64,000 bases of DNA from Owenia fusiformis (Eukaryota > Annelida > Polychaeta > Sabellida > Oweniidae). A program made the position numbers and the translations under genes. Shown piece after piece: positions 19,013 to 32,098 of this stretch. The stretch's first letter is position 1; each line of letters opens with the position of its first letter. Location: contig CAIIXF020000004.1 in NCBI GenBank assembly GCA_903813345.2, positions 24,861,985 through 24,925,984 on the forward strand, in the 5' to 3' direction. The notes beneath the pieces are model-generated. The model saw only the letters and a list, made by a program, of their open reading frames with translations. It was not told where the DNA came from and made no database searches.

Positions 19013-20931
19013 TAAAGTGGATGAATACGATTTATGCTGTCGAAGATTGCTCTGAACTTTAATTTAGTATTTGATATACGCAAAACATCAAAAACGCAAT
19101 TTCCTTCTGATCATCCCGGTGTATTATCAAGCATTAGATCTAATATAATTTATCTGGGTATTCATCAAATCTTGTCTTATTCCATTTCAGTTCATCAAAA
19201 TAGTAATAACACTGACAAACAATGAATGTTATTTTTCCATTAATGGTTTATAAATGGGGGTTAAACGATGTTTATTTGTGTATATTTTGAGGTTTATTGT
19301 TTAAAATGGGTTGCTTTAAATGAGATGTCACACAAAAATATTTTAGGAAAATCTAGATTGTATTTTCACCAAGTTCTAAAATCATGTGGTGAATTTGATC
19401 TAAAACTCATAGAAGTTTCTCTCTGCATAGATCAAAGCAATATCTCTGACTCGAATAGAGTAGATGAAGCTCTCTTTCAGTGAACTAAAATCAATCGATT
19501 GGAAAGGGTATAATGTTAGATACCTCTGGATTGTATAAAATATGATAGAATAGGAGAAATAAACGTACAGTTTTTTTTTTCTTTATTTCATGATAATAAG
19601 TCATACAATACAGTAGTACAGGGCCTACGCCTAGGCATTATTGGCCCTGTTTAAATTAACTATATAACAATACAAATATAAAACATGTTTGGATAAGAAA
19701 ATAATCAGGAAAACTTGAAGACAACGCACAGTTGTGATGCTGGTATTAGTTCTAAATGACCCAAAGAGGAAGGTAGATAAAGCTCTATTTTAAAGGGCCT
19801 AAACCAAACTAATAGAAAGGTTATAAGGTTAGATTCCCCTGTTGATATATAGTAATACAAAACGAGGGGAATTTTACTGAAATAGACCTATGTAATATTA
19901 AGCCATGTCTTTGATCATTTCACGCTTGATTAATGAGAATTTTTAGCAATTACTCCGTTGGGCCTTTCATCATCCCCCGATTGATGTTCCGAGTTGCTAA
20001 GTATCCGGACAGTTTATGATTGAGTTATTTTTGGTGACTGGCTGTTATTTGTATATTGTAAAACAGATGATCATGCAAAGATTTTTTGAGAATTCTGATT
20101 TTTAATATATTTTTTCATAGTGCCATATTGTTATTGTCTCCTTTAGTGTTTTTATCAAGATGAATTCAATATTTTATGTTTGTAACTTGAGAATTTTATT
20201 CTTGTTTTGTATTTTTTATATTTAATGTAGTTTCGTTTTTCCATATGTAGTGTCTTATACTGAAATACATGTACATTTGAAAGTCCTCAAATGCATTATA
20301 TTAAGCTATACATACATACATACATTAGTGAATGACATATTATATATTCATGTGCAAACCAATTTGGGGTTCATTTTGTAACTTGTTTCTGCGAATATTT
20401 AAGTAAATATTTTCACTCAAAATGTCAAATTTGATGAAAATAAATAAAAATATATTGCTTTGCTTTTCACGTCTCAAGGCCACGTATCAATATTTTACAC
20501 TTAAAAAGATTCCCCCTTCGCTCATGGAATTAATTTAGTTTTTTAACAACTTCAGAATATTGCATTTTGATAATATCTCATAAGATACTCAATTCCCAGT
20601 TGTATAAAAGCTTTTAGTATAAGTATGATTTCAGGAATTTTATTTCTTGTTTTAATAAAACATTATCCACCTGGGAGATATAAACTTAATATTTTCTCAC
20701 CAGGGTATGGTGGATCCATGTATCTGATTGGCCAGTTTAAGTCACGTGACTATATCCAGAATGAGGCTATACCAGATGGGACTTTTCAAATAGAATAGAA
20801 TTCTCTCTGATTTTATCATAATGTCTTCAGTAGGAATATGACTCCTTCGCTCATTATTGTTTAGAATAATTCCACTTTTGCACAATAATTGCATCTTACA
20901 CACATTAAATCTTAGACACATTAATGAATAG
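19013..20931. other. Gene-free region
   Basis: Open frames at 19034 and 19268 have no recognisable domain or biased composition. A T-run at 19570 followed by cagggcctacgcctaggcat and, slightly later, gccctgtttaaatt may be the end of an unclassified retroelement. Otherwise no feature seen. Confidence 0.3.
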
Positions 20932-20934
20932 AGT

Positions 20935-21315
20935 AGTCCATTTCACTGTTTTATTACGTCAGTAAAACCTAAAAAATAAGAAATCAAAATATCATTATGC
21001 AATAATACATGAAAAAATATATTCCTATTGTACATGAATGACATTTGTATATCTTGGATTGCTTCTAGTTTGGCTTATAAAATATGTGGCCTCTTATATT
21101 TGGATGCTTTTCTGCCATGTTATTTTCGATAAGATTATCATGGCTGAAATTCTTCAAATTCCAAGAGGGCACAGGCACAAAAACTAAAAAATCTGAAATA
21201 TACAAAAGTCATTCATGTACAATATGAATATACTTTTCCATATATTATTGCACAATGGTCTCCCGATTTCTTATTTTTGGGGTTCTACCGACGCTCTAAA
21301 ACAGTGAAATGGACT
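20935..21315. mobile_element. MITE with long terminal inverted repeats
   Basis: Left end agtccatttcactgtttt and right end aaaacagtgaaatggact are exact inverted copies. The pairing continues inward through aataagaaatc and ttcatgtacaat with mismatches. About 380 bp, no coding capacity. Confidence 0.8.
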
Positions 21316-22465
21316 CTAGTGAGACATCTAAGCGTGAATTTTCTGTTCCAACCAAAAACTTTATCTCCTTGAAACCCAGAATGATGGAATGATTTTTTAA
21401 ATTTTCATTCTGGATATTGATATTGGTAATATTAGCACTTTATTTAGGAATAAATACATGTAATGATAAGCCATTCAATATGGTGAAATTCAGCACGAGT
21501 TTGACAGAATGTTGTACAAAGCTCAAAACGAAGGTGAGTGCATTTCTGAAAAGTACTCCACTTAGGGGAGGCATCAAAAGATCAATGTCTGATAGAAAAC
21601 TAAATAAATCTAGTTTGGGGGGGAGGGGGTCAAAGCTATTTCAGTTTGCTATCCGACAAATTTCAACATTTAATTTTGTTGCAATTTCGACTCAAAATGC
21701 CTTGGAATGTTTTATAAATAAAGACTTTACCAGATGCCTTCTTCACCAAGATACATGGAATTTAATGCCTATTGTTGTTGGCACACATTTTAAGAATTAT
21801 AAATAACTTATAGTACTACCCCCATGAAAGTCCAAATTGAGTCGCTTAAACATGTGAAAAAGCCGCGATCAACTTTTGTTGTATTTAGTTTTGAGGGGGA
21901 GGGGGGGGGGGGGGTCCAACTCAAAACTAGATTTATTTAGTTTCCTATCAGACATTGAACTTTTGATGCCTCCCCTTAAAGAGGTTCATTTGTCATGAAA
22001 CTCCACAAAATGTTTTACTCATAGAGGTGTTTTACTTACAGAGGTGTTTTACTTGACAGTGTTTCACTGTACTCTAACCATTAACACAAATTAATCCCAA
22101 TGGCCTGCAAGAGTTAAACAAATCGTCAAATATTTTATAAAAATTCCACTCACAGTTTTTAATCAACGGCCATCTGAGACTGTTGTATGATACAAAATCA
22201 TCAATTCAACACAGTTATGCCCAGAATATTAAATAATCTTAATTCCATAACTGATACCATTTCCAATAAGATCTTGCAAAGGTCATGTGACATAAGTTAA
22301 CCAATTAAATCTGTGCTTGGAGCTGGTAATTCTGGGTAAGTTAGATATTTTGTTGAAGCAATATTCTTGAATTTGATACAATTAGTTGGAATCCTGCTTT
22401 TATCCCTGACAATGTATTTTATTTACCCTTGGTAAATTTTCTGCGATCATGTTTATTACGCTGCT
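21316..22465. other. Gene-free region with G-run repeats
   Basis: The open frame at 21417-21806 is not supported as a gene. 21535-21620 and 21895-21990 are inverted copies of one another (gaggcatcaaaagatcaatg versus cattgaacttttgatgcctc), with G runs, i.e. a foldback of about 450 bp. 22030-22060 carries short repeats of acttacagaggtgtttt. Confidence 0.5.
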
Positions 22466-22625
22466 TTTCTCTCTAAAATTTGAATAAACCTTCTCATTTT
22501 CTTTCATTTTTATACAATTTGGGGTATTGGCTACATGCTTGTTTGCTTAATTCCTCCCTGCTTTCACTCTTTTTCACTCAATTTTGTATTTTAAAAGATG
22601 ACTATAATTGTATTTTTCGCACGCA
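22466..22625 (+). repeat. Dispersed 'ttttctctccaaaatttga' family
   Basis: ttttctctctaaaatttgaa, tacaatttggggtattggct and ctttcactctttttcactca match the member at 18835. Confidence 0.75.
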
Positions 22626-23359
22626 CAGAAACTAGATACCTAAGAGATTAGAATAAGGCATCAAATGTCTCGCTACAATTTTTTGAAATTACGAAATAAG
22701 AATTTATTCATTGCTGATTGGTCCCATGTGGAAAATTCCTGCGGTGAATTTTAAAACTTTTTTGTTGTCAAACTTCTACGATGTTTGCTAAATAGCTTGG
22801 AAGTCTCATTAAAATCTTGTATTTAATGAGATTTAAGGAGATTCATGTTTTTAACCATTAAAGACCAACATTTTCTTCTATTTGATTTTCAGTTATTCAC
22901 ATCTGTTCAAATTTCCAGGATTTTCAAGTTTTCTGAAAAAGGTCTGGCTAAATTTCCATTGACACAATGTTGAAAATCTTCAAAAACTCATTTACTCTTT
23001 TTATTTAAGGATCGCTATTTTAATGTTAAATTGCAATCTGCATATCAACAAGTGAATTCTCACAAGCATGGTACAGATGAATCACAATTTTGCTAGTAGG
23101 CAGCCATTTTGAAAAATGGCCACCATTTGTGTGTTACTTTACTTTTTTTTTTACTATAACTCGAAAACTAGTAGAGCCATTTTGTTGAAATTTAATATGT
23201 GACTACTGAGAAGCATATTGCATTTTCTTATGACAATTTGGCCAGTAATTGGCCATTCTCAACAATGGCACCCATGGTTGTTTGATGGGATTTGCTAAGC
23301 CTTGGTGTTGCTGTTATCTAGTTACATCTAGTCTCTGGACCTCAGGATTGTTAGAGATC
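22626..23359. other. Gene-free region
   Basis: No coding or structural feature that I can support. Confidence 0.3.
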
Positions 23360-23515
23360 AGGCCCGTAGCAAGAATTTTCCAAGAGGGGGGGGGGGGTTC
23401 AGTTTCCCAAAAATTCTAGGGGGGGGGGTATACTTTGGCAAATTTGGCCAAAAATCACTCAAAAATAGTCAGAATGGTGAAAAACCATCCAAACTCCCCC
23501 TGGCTATGGGCCTGG
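23360..23515 (-). repeat. Dispersed repeat, reverse member
   Basis: Contains cagaatggtgaaaaaccatc (reverse of the gtttttcaccattctg core), two G runs and ctggctatgggcctg, the same border phrase as at 38150-38190. Confidence 0.75.
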
Positions 23516-23767
23516 AGATCCTGAAACATCTGGATGTCAGCCTCATAGTTCAAAACAATACAAAATTACTTTCATTTTATGATAATTTAAATCTTTATTC
23601 AAATTATCTCATAAATATATTCAAATCTAAACATAAAATAAGTCACAATTTAATTGAGCTGTTGAATAAGTCGATACATTCAATTCTTAATCAATATGCT
23701 AGGCTGTGAATAAAACATTTCAACAAATAATCAACAAGGCTAGGGTATATAAATATTATATTTAACA

Positions 23768-23928
23768 CAGGGGTTTCATTAGAACTTAACAGATTAAATT
23801 AATGAAAACAACAGGCAAAATTAATGGAAATCATAACGGAAAAGTTGAAAAGTCCCTAAAAACAACAGGCAATTTTGTGAAAACAACTGGTGAAAATTGC
23901 CTGTTGACTGCTGCTAATGAAACCCCTG
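23768..23928. mobile_element. Short MITE
   Basis: Starts caggggtttcattag and ends ctaatgaaacccctg, exact inverted copies. About 161 bp. The right-end phrase recurs at about 34830 (gctgctaatgaaaccc). Confidence 0.8.
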
Positions 23929-25317
23929 TAACATCTAGTTATCAGGTTATTTTTGAACTATTTATTTAAAAATATTGGCTCATATAAGTAGAATTTATGA
24001 CAAGTAATATAATAAAAGTTACCTTGGTTTCAATATGTTTGATCAATTTTAACAGGAATACTACTTTTATAAAATTATGGTACTTTTGACAGTTAAGTAC
24101 AATGATTAGAAGTACCATAATTAAAAGTACCACAAAAATATGGTACTTTGATTTTGAATACTTTAACAAGTGTCGCAAACTTTTAAGGATATAAGAAGAA
24201 TAAATTAATTGATAAAATATATCTTATATGATTTATTAACAGCCTTCAGACATTTTTGAATGCTCAATATTAAATAAAACAATACGTTACAAAACATTAC
24301 AAATAATAAATAATAAATAAAAACAATGTACACATAAAACTAGAGATTTAGGCCAAGAGAAAGAGTATTATTTTTGGTTACCAGAAGATTTGAAAATCAC
24401 CATTTTTAATAAATTAATGAAAAGAAAATTCCGTGGGGAAATATCAGTTTTTTTAGAATATAGTAAAGTGGAGATACATTTATTGCTCAGATCCATTGAT
24501 AAGACTTCAATTTATCGTATGATCTGTAAAATGAAGCCTTCTGATTGGTCAGTTCTTGTGCTGTACCAATCTGTATTGCTACTGAGATTGTCCCCATTGA
24601 TCATCACCGTTGCAATTCAGAAAATATTGATTTGGAGGGGACATTCTCAGTAGCAATGCAGAGGATCACATGAAAAAAACATATTCTGTATTGGCACTCG
24701 ACTTCGTCTCGTCCCAATAAAGAATTTCTCGAGCAGAATATATCCTGTATTGCACTTCAAATCATTCATTAACTTATAGTATCCCCATTTTTATCAGTTT
24801 AGAGTTGAGAAACAACTTTTTCCTTGGCCTAAATGTCATGTTTATTCAATGAACAACATTTTTACTTTGTAAGTTACGGTCACATTGATGTTCTCATCTT
24901 TTCAAACAACATTTTTACAAAAATAGATTTCCATCCTGCTCACATCTAACTAACCAACTAAAGATGATTCAATTACTTACATGTACTGCAAAATGAGAAA
25001 AAATTATTAAATTTTCTACAGCATTCACAAATTACAAGTTTGTATTTTTAACAAAGCCTTATCTTCAATGAGGCTGATATATTTTAGTTTTGCTTTTCTA
25101 CATTAAATGAGCTCTATGTTAAACATATTTTACGGTCTCATTTTGATTCTATTTTAGTTCTATTTTGAATAGAACATACTATATGTTAAAAGTCATATCA
25201 TACAAATTAGATCTTTGTAGGATGTAACCATTGTCCTATTTTGACTACAAAACTTTCATGAATTTTTGAAAAAACAACTACATTAAAACTTGTCAAAGTA
25301 GAACACATTTGGTACCT
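23929..25317. other. Gene-free region
   Basis: 24614-24778 is a copy of the repeat at 11378-11508 (tcagtagcaatgcagaggat). 24055-24145 has several agtaccata/tggtactt phrases. No gene. Confidence 0.45.
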
Positions 25318-25795
25318 CTAAAAAGTGTTCCACACGAGAGGTGTTCCACCTATAAAGATTCATTTAACATTAAGTAAGTTTGTCTTGGGTCTATGGAAAG
25401 TGTTCTACTAACAGAGGTGTTCTACTTTTAGAGATGTTCCACTTATAGAGGTTCATTTCACATTAAGCCAGTTGGCTCTGGGAAATGTGTTCGACTAACA
25501 GAGGTGTTTTACTTTTAGAGATGTTCCACTTATAGAGGTTCATTTCACATTAAGCCAGTTGGCTCTGGGAAATGTGTTCGACTAACAGAGGTGTTTTACT
25601 TTTAGAGATGTTCCACTTATAGAGGTTCATTTCACATTAAGCCAGTTGGCTCTGGGAAATGTGTTCGACTAACAGAGGTGTTTTACTTTTAGAAAGGTTC
25701 CACATATAGAGGTTCATTTCACATTAAGTCAGTTGGCTCTGGGAAAAGTGTTCGACTAACAGAGGTGTTCTACTTCTAGAGGTGTTCCACTTTAC
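25318..25795 (+). repeat. 87-bp tandem repeat, about 5.5 copies
   Basis: Units with gaggtgttttacttttagag, gttccacttatagaggttca and agccagttggctctgggaaa. Two central units are identical. The same phrases occur singly near 6690 and 22000. Confidence 0.93.
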
Positions 25796-25855
25796 AAATT
25801 TTACTATATTTCAATTATGCTGTAAATCTAGTTTGAATAAAGCATATATACATTC

Positions 25856-25978
25856 TAGCTCTATGTTGAACTCACTTTTAAGCAATTATTCTATGTTGAA
25901 TAGAACTTCTATAATTTATAGTTCTATGTTGAATAGAACTTCTATAATTTATAGTTCTATGTTGAATAGAACTTCTAC
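25856..25978 (+). repeat. Tandem repeat of about 32 bp
   Basis: Three near-identical copies of ctatgttgaatagaacttct + ataatttatagtt, with a degenerate copy upstream. Confidence 0.9.
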
Positions 25979-26740
25979 ACTCCCATAAAAAGTTTGGCAA
26001 CATCAATTCGCTTATTGGATCACATGTTTCAACCCCAAACTATGTTTGATGATTTTTCAAAATAAATCATCAAGTTAGGTCGTTCAGTCATACCTAATGT
26101 GATTGAGGAAAGATTTAGATATTGACATGCTTTAACTGGAATTCAATAAGAAGCCAGAAATGTCAAACTTAACAAGGTTTAATAGGTGATCAAATTTAGA
26201 GTATGGATTGCCAAACTTTTGGAGGGGATCAGTGTATATTATACATCTGTGTTTAATAAAAAGAACCAATGGTTGTTCCATGAAAGAAACGATAGCACCA
26301 GTACACATAGTAGTTTAGTAACTGCATGAGGAGGCACAATATCAGAGTATATTATCATATTTTTGTTGAAAATATGCCTTTGAGAATTTTTGCATAAAGT
26401 GGCATATTTTGGGAAAATTCGGTCCTAGTTTGGCCAAAATTGGCATCTATATAATCTTGAGTGACATTTTTAGTACCATTGGCAAAATGTTGTAGATTTG
26501 AGCCAATTTCTGGTAAAAGCTGGCTATTGGCCTTGACATTGTCCCCGTCATATCCTCGAATAGAAATGCAAATATTACAAAAGCTGTTATTGAATAAAGT
26601 CAACAATCATAAACTCAATTAATGTCATCAAATGTTGATTTTTTTATAATTCCAGACAATTAATGAGATAATCTGTTCAGTTTTGACATATCGGTAAATA
26701 TTATCAGATTTTACAATTACTTTTACAGAAATCAGACCTT
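25979..26740. other. 3' flank of the GT92 gene
   Basis: No gene seen on either strand. The minus-strand open frame at 26355-26606 has no recognisable domain. Confidence 0.4.
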
Positions 26741-28303
26741 CTACAGGATCACTGATATTGTGGACAAATTACGAGAGATCGAGACATACTTCATTGTTTC
26801 TCTGTAATCGTTCATCACTGCATTTACGTTTTGTTTCAGTTCATTTGCATATTTTAAAATCGTAGAATCTTTCACTAAGCGCTTGCATTTCATTTCGTTA
26901 TCAAATTCACTGGTACATTTACGATAATGGTGTAAAATGGCATATTTTTCATTGACTGCTATCCCATGATGCCTCATTGCAAATGGCCGACTTATATGAT
27001 GGATCCCCAATTCAAAGATATTTCTGGGGTTAACCATGACCTTACGTCGGACTGAGCTTAATGTGATTACTCTCTGCGTTATATCTATATGATGGAATGT
27101 ACCCTTTGTCTGCAATCCAGTGTTTATAGGAAAAAATGCACTTTTGAAGGAAAATCCAGCAATATCATTTCGGTTTGTGTAATTCTGTTGCAGTTGTTTG
27201 ACCATTGAGTTCCAATTTACGACACCTCTCGGGACTAGAAATTCATCCAGATCGTTGAAGATTACATGCTTGAAATATCTCATACTGCGATAGAGACAAT
27301 CATTTATCGCTAGCAATTGTCCATTATACCATACCATTTTTGATTGTACAGGCATTTTCCATTGTATCAGTGTTAATATCCCTATATATTCATAATATTG
27401 CAAAATTTGGAGGAGTTCATTTTTTATCTCTGCGATATACAGTATAAAATGACTAGCACCTAAAATTCGAGTTAACTCGATAAACTGCACAATTTTCGTT
27501 ACATCTTGATCGCCAAATAATGGTGGTATACATACACCAAAATCTTTCTTTGGGTGTGTCATGTTTTCCTGACTTAATGAGAATATCGGAATCGTCAAAT
27601 TTGGGACTGTAGGATTGAGAGGGTGGACACTTGATATTGTCACGCTACACGGAATATGTCCAAGTTCTTCACGAGGAACCTTGCACGACAGAATATAGCC
27701 GCCAAATTTTTTACCATGATTTTCACACATTTCGTAATATTCTACTTCTGTCCAAACATACTTCGATTTGAGATTTTGTTGTCCTTGTAATTCAAAATGG
27801 CAGAAAAGATTAATCCGATGGTGTTTTTTAACCAATGAAATTAATCTTATATAATGCTGCCCGTCGGTTTCTTTTACTCTTTCATCGTAATAAGCAGAAT
27901 AAAGATACAGCATTGGATATAGCTCACGGAAGTACAATGGATTTTTGGTGTCTTCGGTTTTGTTGCATTCTTCCGTCAGCGGGAACTCATACTGACTAGA
28001 GGAAAGATTTATCTTCTTATTAAACTTGATAATTTTTTCTGTAACTTCTGATTTTGGTTGATTTTGAATTACAGTATGTTGATATCTAGTGACATTTGTA
28101 GTTACAGTTACCTTGTTATCCAATGTGTCTTCTTTGTAAGTCTCACGTTGTTTGTAAGTGTCAAATTGTTTCTCATGGACACTGCCATATATTAATGTGT
28201 CATTAGGCGTTATATCGAAAAGTTCCAGCTGCGTGTGAAGCATGACGATAAATAGAAGATATGCCAGGAACGTACATATCATATACACGCGACATTTTCC
28301 CAT
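26741..28303 (-). CDS. GT92 family (DUF23) glycosyltransferase, type II membrane protein
   Basis: Intronless, 520 aa, starting at ATG 28303-28301. The open frame continues 57 bases further upstream only from a TTG. A four-residue cytoplasmic end (MGKC) is followed by a signal anchor, about residues 5-23 (YMICTFLAYLLFIVML), then a luminal stem with N-glycosylation sites. The GT92 domain is about 255-500, starting FGVCIPPLFG and including LGASHFILYI, WYNGQLLAINDCLYRS and the metal-binding-type FNDLDEFLVP (about 349-358). The family includes C. elegans GALT-1, which adds galactose to core fucose on N-glycans in the Golgi. A Golgi sugar transfer role is therefore likely; exact donor and acceptor cannot be told. 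Full length for the family. No link to neighbours is evident. Confidence 0.92.
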   Translation of the reverse strand: MGKCRVYMICTFLAYLLFIVMLHTQLELFDITPNDTLIYGSVHEKQFDTYKQRETYKEDTLDNKVTVTTNVTRYQHTVIQNQPKSEVTEKIIKFNKKINLSSSQYEFPLTEECNKTEDTKNPLYFRELYPMLYLYSAYYDERVKETDGQHYIRLISLVKKHHRINLFCHFELQGQQNLKSKYVWTEVEYYEMCENHGKKFGGYILSCKVPREELGHIPCSVTISSVHPLNPTVPNLTIPIFSLSQENMTHPKKDFGVCIPPLFGDQDVTKIVQFIELTRILGASHFILYIAEIKNELLQILQYYEYIGILTLIQWKMPVQSKMVWYNGQLLAINDCLYRSMRYFKHVIFNDLDEFLVPRGVVNWNSMVKQLQQNYTNRNDIAGFSFKSAFFPINTGLQTKGTFHHIDITQRVITLSSVRRKVMVNPRNIFELGIHHISRPFAMRHHGIAVNEKYAILHHYRKCTSEFDNEMKCKRLVKDSTILKYANELKQNVNAVMNDYRETMKYVSISRNLSTISVIL

Positions 28304-28540
28304 TATGTGATACGTATCACTCAATGTACAATGTACAATAAAATGTACAATAATGTACAATAAAACTTGTCTCGAGTAGCCCTAGCAGCACAAGCTTAAA
28401 CTCTTCATATTGAGATCGTAACGTTATAATCATGTGAATTTTGGAAAATTTCTTCACTTATAGAATTGTGCTGATGATATTTTATTGTACTGATAATATT
28501 GTACTGGAAGTATTGTATTGTACTGATGGTATTGTGATGA
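28304..28540 (-). promoter_or_regulatory. Upstream region of GT92 gene with short repeats
   Basis: Four copies of tgtacaata(a) sit directly upstream of the ATG (28324-28357), and ttgtactgataatattgtac-like repeats at 28480-28540. No clear TATA box. Confidence 0.35.
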
Positions 28541-29399
28541 AATGGTTATTTTGTTACTCTGCATCAATCTTGTACCTCATAAGCACCTGAAAATACATAA
28601 AAACCAATATATAACAAAAGGTTACACTACTTGAAACTGTGTTTTGAGAAAGCATAAATAAGTGTTATCTCATAGTAGGGACATTTTTGGTATCTATTAA
28701 TACTTTTACAATTAAGAGGTGTGAATCATGATGATTTATCAAATAAATGACACTTTTTGTTAAAATACATGTTGCTTATGGGTGTAATTAGCTGTTAGGC
28801 TCATCCTTAATAACTTAAAATTTTTTTGTATTCATAATGATATGTAATTTTTGCAATAAAATGACTTGAATAGAAACCTTCTTTGATGAAGATATCAAAT
28901 CTTGAATTAGAAATGGATTTTTCAATTTTTAGAAGCAATAAATTCATTTTCCTCATGAACAGCTTTTTTTCAAGCTGCCAAAATAAAAGAATTAAGGCTG
29001 TCTCACCTCACCAAAATCTTGAATTTTAAATGTTTTGCCTCACTTATCTTATATTTGTCTCACTTATTTACATTTGCCTCACCTATTTTAATTTGCCTCA
29101 CCTATCTAATTTTGACTTGCCTATTTTTGGATTAAGGCTATACCCCTGGATAAGACCATTTGCTCAACTATGTAGATGTTCTATTAGTAAATGAAACAAT
29201 CTACTATCACACTAATAATGCAGTTTATTCATATTACTGTTAACATATGGATTACTACATTATGTACGTTGCATTTTATCAATGACTGCGACAAAACCAC
29301 ATTATATTGCATGCTTTAGTATACACATATGATATTTAAACAATACCTTTTGTGTTTTTTTTCTATGGAATATTTTGATTGACTTGTTCTATTCATGAT
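28541..29399. other. Gene-free region
   Basis: 29005-29125 holds degenerate units of the type tttgcctcaccta. Nothing else seen. Confidence 0.4.
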
Positions 29400-29424
29400 C
29401 AAGTATGATGCCATTGTGAATAAT

Positions 29425-29710
29425 ATATATATCTTTTATTGACTCTTTAAATGTCATATCATGACATATTAGTCACTAAGGTAGAGCAGTTCTTCCCATT
29501 GTCGAGTTGAAGAACTGGTATCTTTATCCTGGCTAGAACCATAGACAATTCTAGCCAGCGCTAGCCTTTTATCGAGTCAGCAGCACTCTAGTAATCGCCG
29601 GTATAGGTCAGCAGTCATAGGTCAAAGACAAATCACAAGAAGTGCTGTGACCTGGGTTTGAACCCAAGACCTCTACTTTTAAATATTTTAATAAAAAAAA
29701 AAAAAAAATC
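29425..29710. mobile_element. Possible SINE with poly(A) end
   Basis: Starts tcttttattgactctttaaa (the same start as at about 62990, tcttttattgactcaataac). It contains gggtttgaaccc, like a Pol III B box or tRNA T-arm, and ends in a 16-base A run at 29692. No convincing A box. A retroposon is the best guess. Confidence 0.4.
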
Positions 29711-30544
29711 TATGATGCCATTTAGGCAATTAATGTAGTCTATCGCGGTCCAATCAATGAAACGAAATATATTGATCATCATTATTTCAACAAAAAATGA
29801 AGTTAATTAATTTTCATGTCTACGTTTATGAAAAGATAGGGTTCTGGATAAACTGATACTCTAATGCCATATAAATGTTGTTTTTTAATGCCTAATGTTT
29901 TTCTATAATATGAAATCCATTGCATTGAGATTTACTGCTTTTCTAAATTCATAAAAAAATCTGTATCATTATCATTTGTTAAAAATAACCACAGACACAC
30001 ATGTCATTATGGTTCATGTTTTAAAATGCAAAATAGAGTGGAAAAGAGTGGAATCTGTGAGGAAACTTCATTCAAATTTTAAAGAGAAAAATCGCAAAGT
30101 TAACATAATGACAGAAAATATGTATGCAGACAGGGTAACTTGACCCTGAGGTAAATATCATTGCTCAGTGAAATAAGAGTCATTTCAGATGATATATACA
30201 TACCTGAACATAAGAATTCATATGAACCGACTAATCTAATTTTGTACTATCTATTTCTCAGAAATAAGCGTTACAGTGCTTTATTTTCAAAACTTGAACT
30301 CATTTTTGAGGAAATTTTGTCCTTATCTGGAAAAAAGTTCTCTACATGATAAGGACGTTGATACTCCGAATTTTCACAAAAGCCCCAGAACTAGATTTTA
30401 AAAATATTTTCTTTTTTATCAGCTCAAAAAAGACTTGAATGACAAAATGTATCTATTCCTCAAAGTTGGAAATATTGAAATCTATTAAAACAAAATGAAC
30501 AGAAATGTTGAAATCTCTGTACTTCCTTGAATATGTTTTGTCAA
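29711..30544. other. Gene-free region
   Basis: 30010-30095 belongs to the dispersed family described at 13900. No gene. Confidence 0.4.
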
Positions 30545-30960
30545 TATCTGGTTTAATATGGCAAGTAATAATATGACAAGTAATGGTATGACAGTTAATG
30601 GTATGACACATAATAATATGATAAGTAATGATATGACAAGTAGTGATAATTATAAATAATAGTATAATAACAAGTGATAATGCCAAGTTATGATATGACA
30701 AGAAATGCATGACAAATAATGATATGACCAGTAATAATACGACAAGTAATAATATGGCAAGAAATGCATGACAAATAATGATATGACAAGTAATGGTATA
30801 ACAAGTAATGATATGACAAGTAATAATATGGCAAGTAATAATACGACAAGTATTTATATGACAAGTAATAATATGGCAAGTATTTATATGACAAGTAATG
30901 ATATGGCAAGTATAAATATGACAAGTAATGATATGACAAGGAAGATATGACAAGTAATGT
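30545..30960. repeat. Degenerate short tandem repeat
   Basis: More than 25 units of the type atgacaagtaat(a/g)at. Long open frames on both strands are products of the repeat and not genes. Confidence 0.93.
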
Positions 30961-31435
30961 ATGAGCCATAATGATCTTAAAACTGATATCATTGAGAAGT
31001 CCATGAATATATCTGATACATCTGTAAGTACATTGACTCCTTAACTTTATTTAGGCTAAATCAAAAAATGTGTACTACCGTACCATACATATTATACATT
31101 CATCATATCTATTTCCAAGAAATTTAAAAAAAATAATTTTGAGTCATATATATAATATGTATATCCTCAAAACAAATGTCTTAACACTTACTTTAAGGTC
31201 ACTGTTTGAATATCCCTCTGTGACAATTTTCACTAGACACTTTTTTGCTTTTTGCTGTCTGTCTGTCAAGACTCACTAGAAAAAGTAAATCAGCTGGAAA
31301 AAGGTCCTATCTTCTTTGGATCACCAGCTGCTAGTGTTTTATATGCTGCTGTTAATTGTAATTTGATGCTTGGTATCTTTGAATAATTTGTAAATGCTAG
31401 TTGCATCTGGTTAAATCATCTCTGGATAATATCAA
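30961..31435. other. Gene-free region
   Basis: No feature that I can support. Confidence 0.3.
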
Positions 31436-32098
31436 GCTTTTAACTTTCAGCATAATTTCACATCTCAGCTCTCAGGATAATTTCAAGTTTAAGCTCTCAG
31501 CAACATTTCAAATTTAAGCTCTCAGCAATGTTTCAAGTTTAAGCTCTCAGCAATGTTTCAAATTTAAGCTCTCAGCAATGTTTCAAGTTTAAGCTCTCAG
31601 CAATGTTTCAAGTTTAAGCTATCTGCAATGTTTCAAGTTTAAGCTCTCTGCAATGTTTCAAGTTTAAGCTCTCAGCAATGTTTCAAATTTAAGCTCTCAG
31701 CAATGTTTCAAGTTTAAGCTCTCAGCAATGTTTCAAGTTTAAGCTCTCTGCAATGTTTCAAGTTTAAGCTCTCAGCAATGTTTCAAGTTTAAGCTCTCAG
31801 CAATGTTTCAAGTTTAAGCTCTCTGCAATGTTTCAAGTTTAAGCTCTCAGCAATGTTTCAAGTTTAAGCTCTCAGCAACATTTCAAATTTAAGCTTTCAG
31901 CAATGTTTAAAATTTAAGCTCTCAGCAATGTTTCAAGTTTAAGCTCTCTGCAATGTTTCAAGTTTAAGTTCTCAGCAACGTTTCAAGTTTAAGCTCTTAG
32001 CAACATTTCAAGTTTAAGCTCTCAGCAATGTCTCAAGTTTAAGCTCTCAGCAATGTTTCAAATTTAAGCTCTCAGCAACATTTCAAGCTTTAACTCAG
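31436..32098 (+). repeat. 25-bp satellite, about 26 copies
   Basis: Head-to-tail units aagctctcagcaatgtttca + agttt with substitutions (ctctg, aacat, aattt) that group in local patterns, as expected from unequal exchange. Confidence 0.97.

Noticed and set aside
21417-21806. Open frame of 129 codons at 21.4 kb
   Set aside because: It overlaps a foldback repeat with G runs, has no domain and no splice or start context.
29640-29680. tRNA gene suggested by gggtttgaaccc
   Set aside because: No cloverleaf, A box or anticodon arm can be built. A retroposon with an A-run fits better.
30453-31004. Minus-strand open frame of 183 codons rich in Cys, His and Ile
   Set aside because: Produced by the 15-bp tandem repeat; opposite-strand frames are equally open.
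31436-32098. CRISPR-like array
   Set aside because: The units are directly adjacent 25-bp repeats without unique spacers, in an animal genome. It is a satellite.
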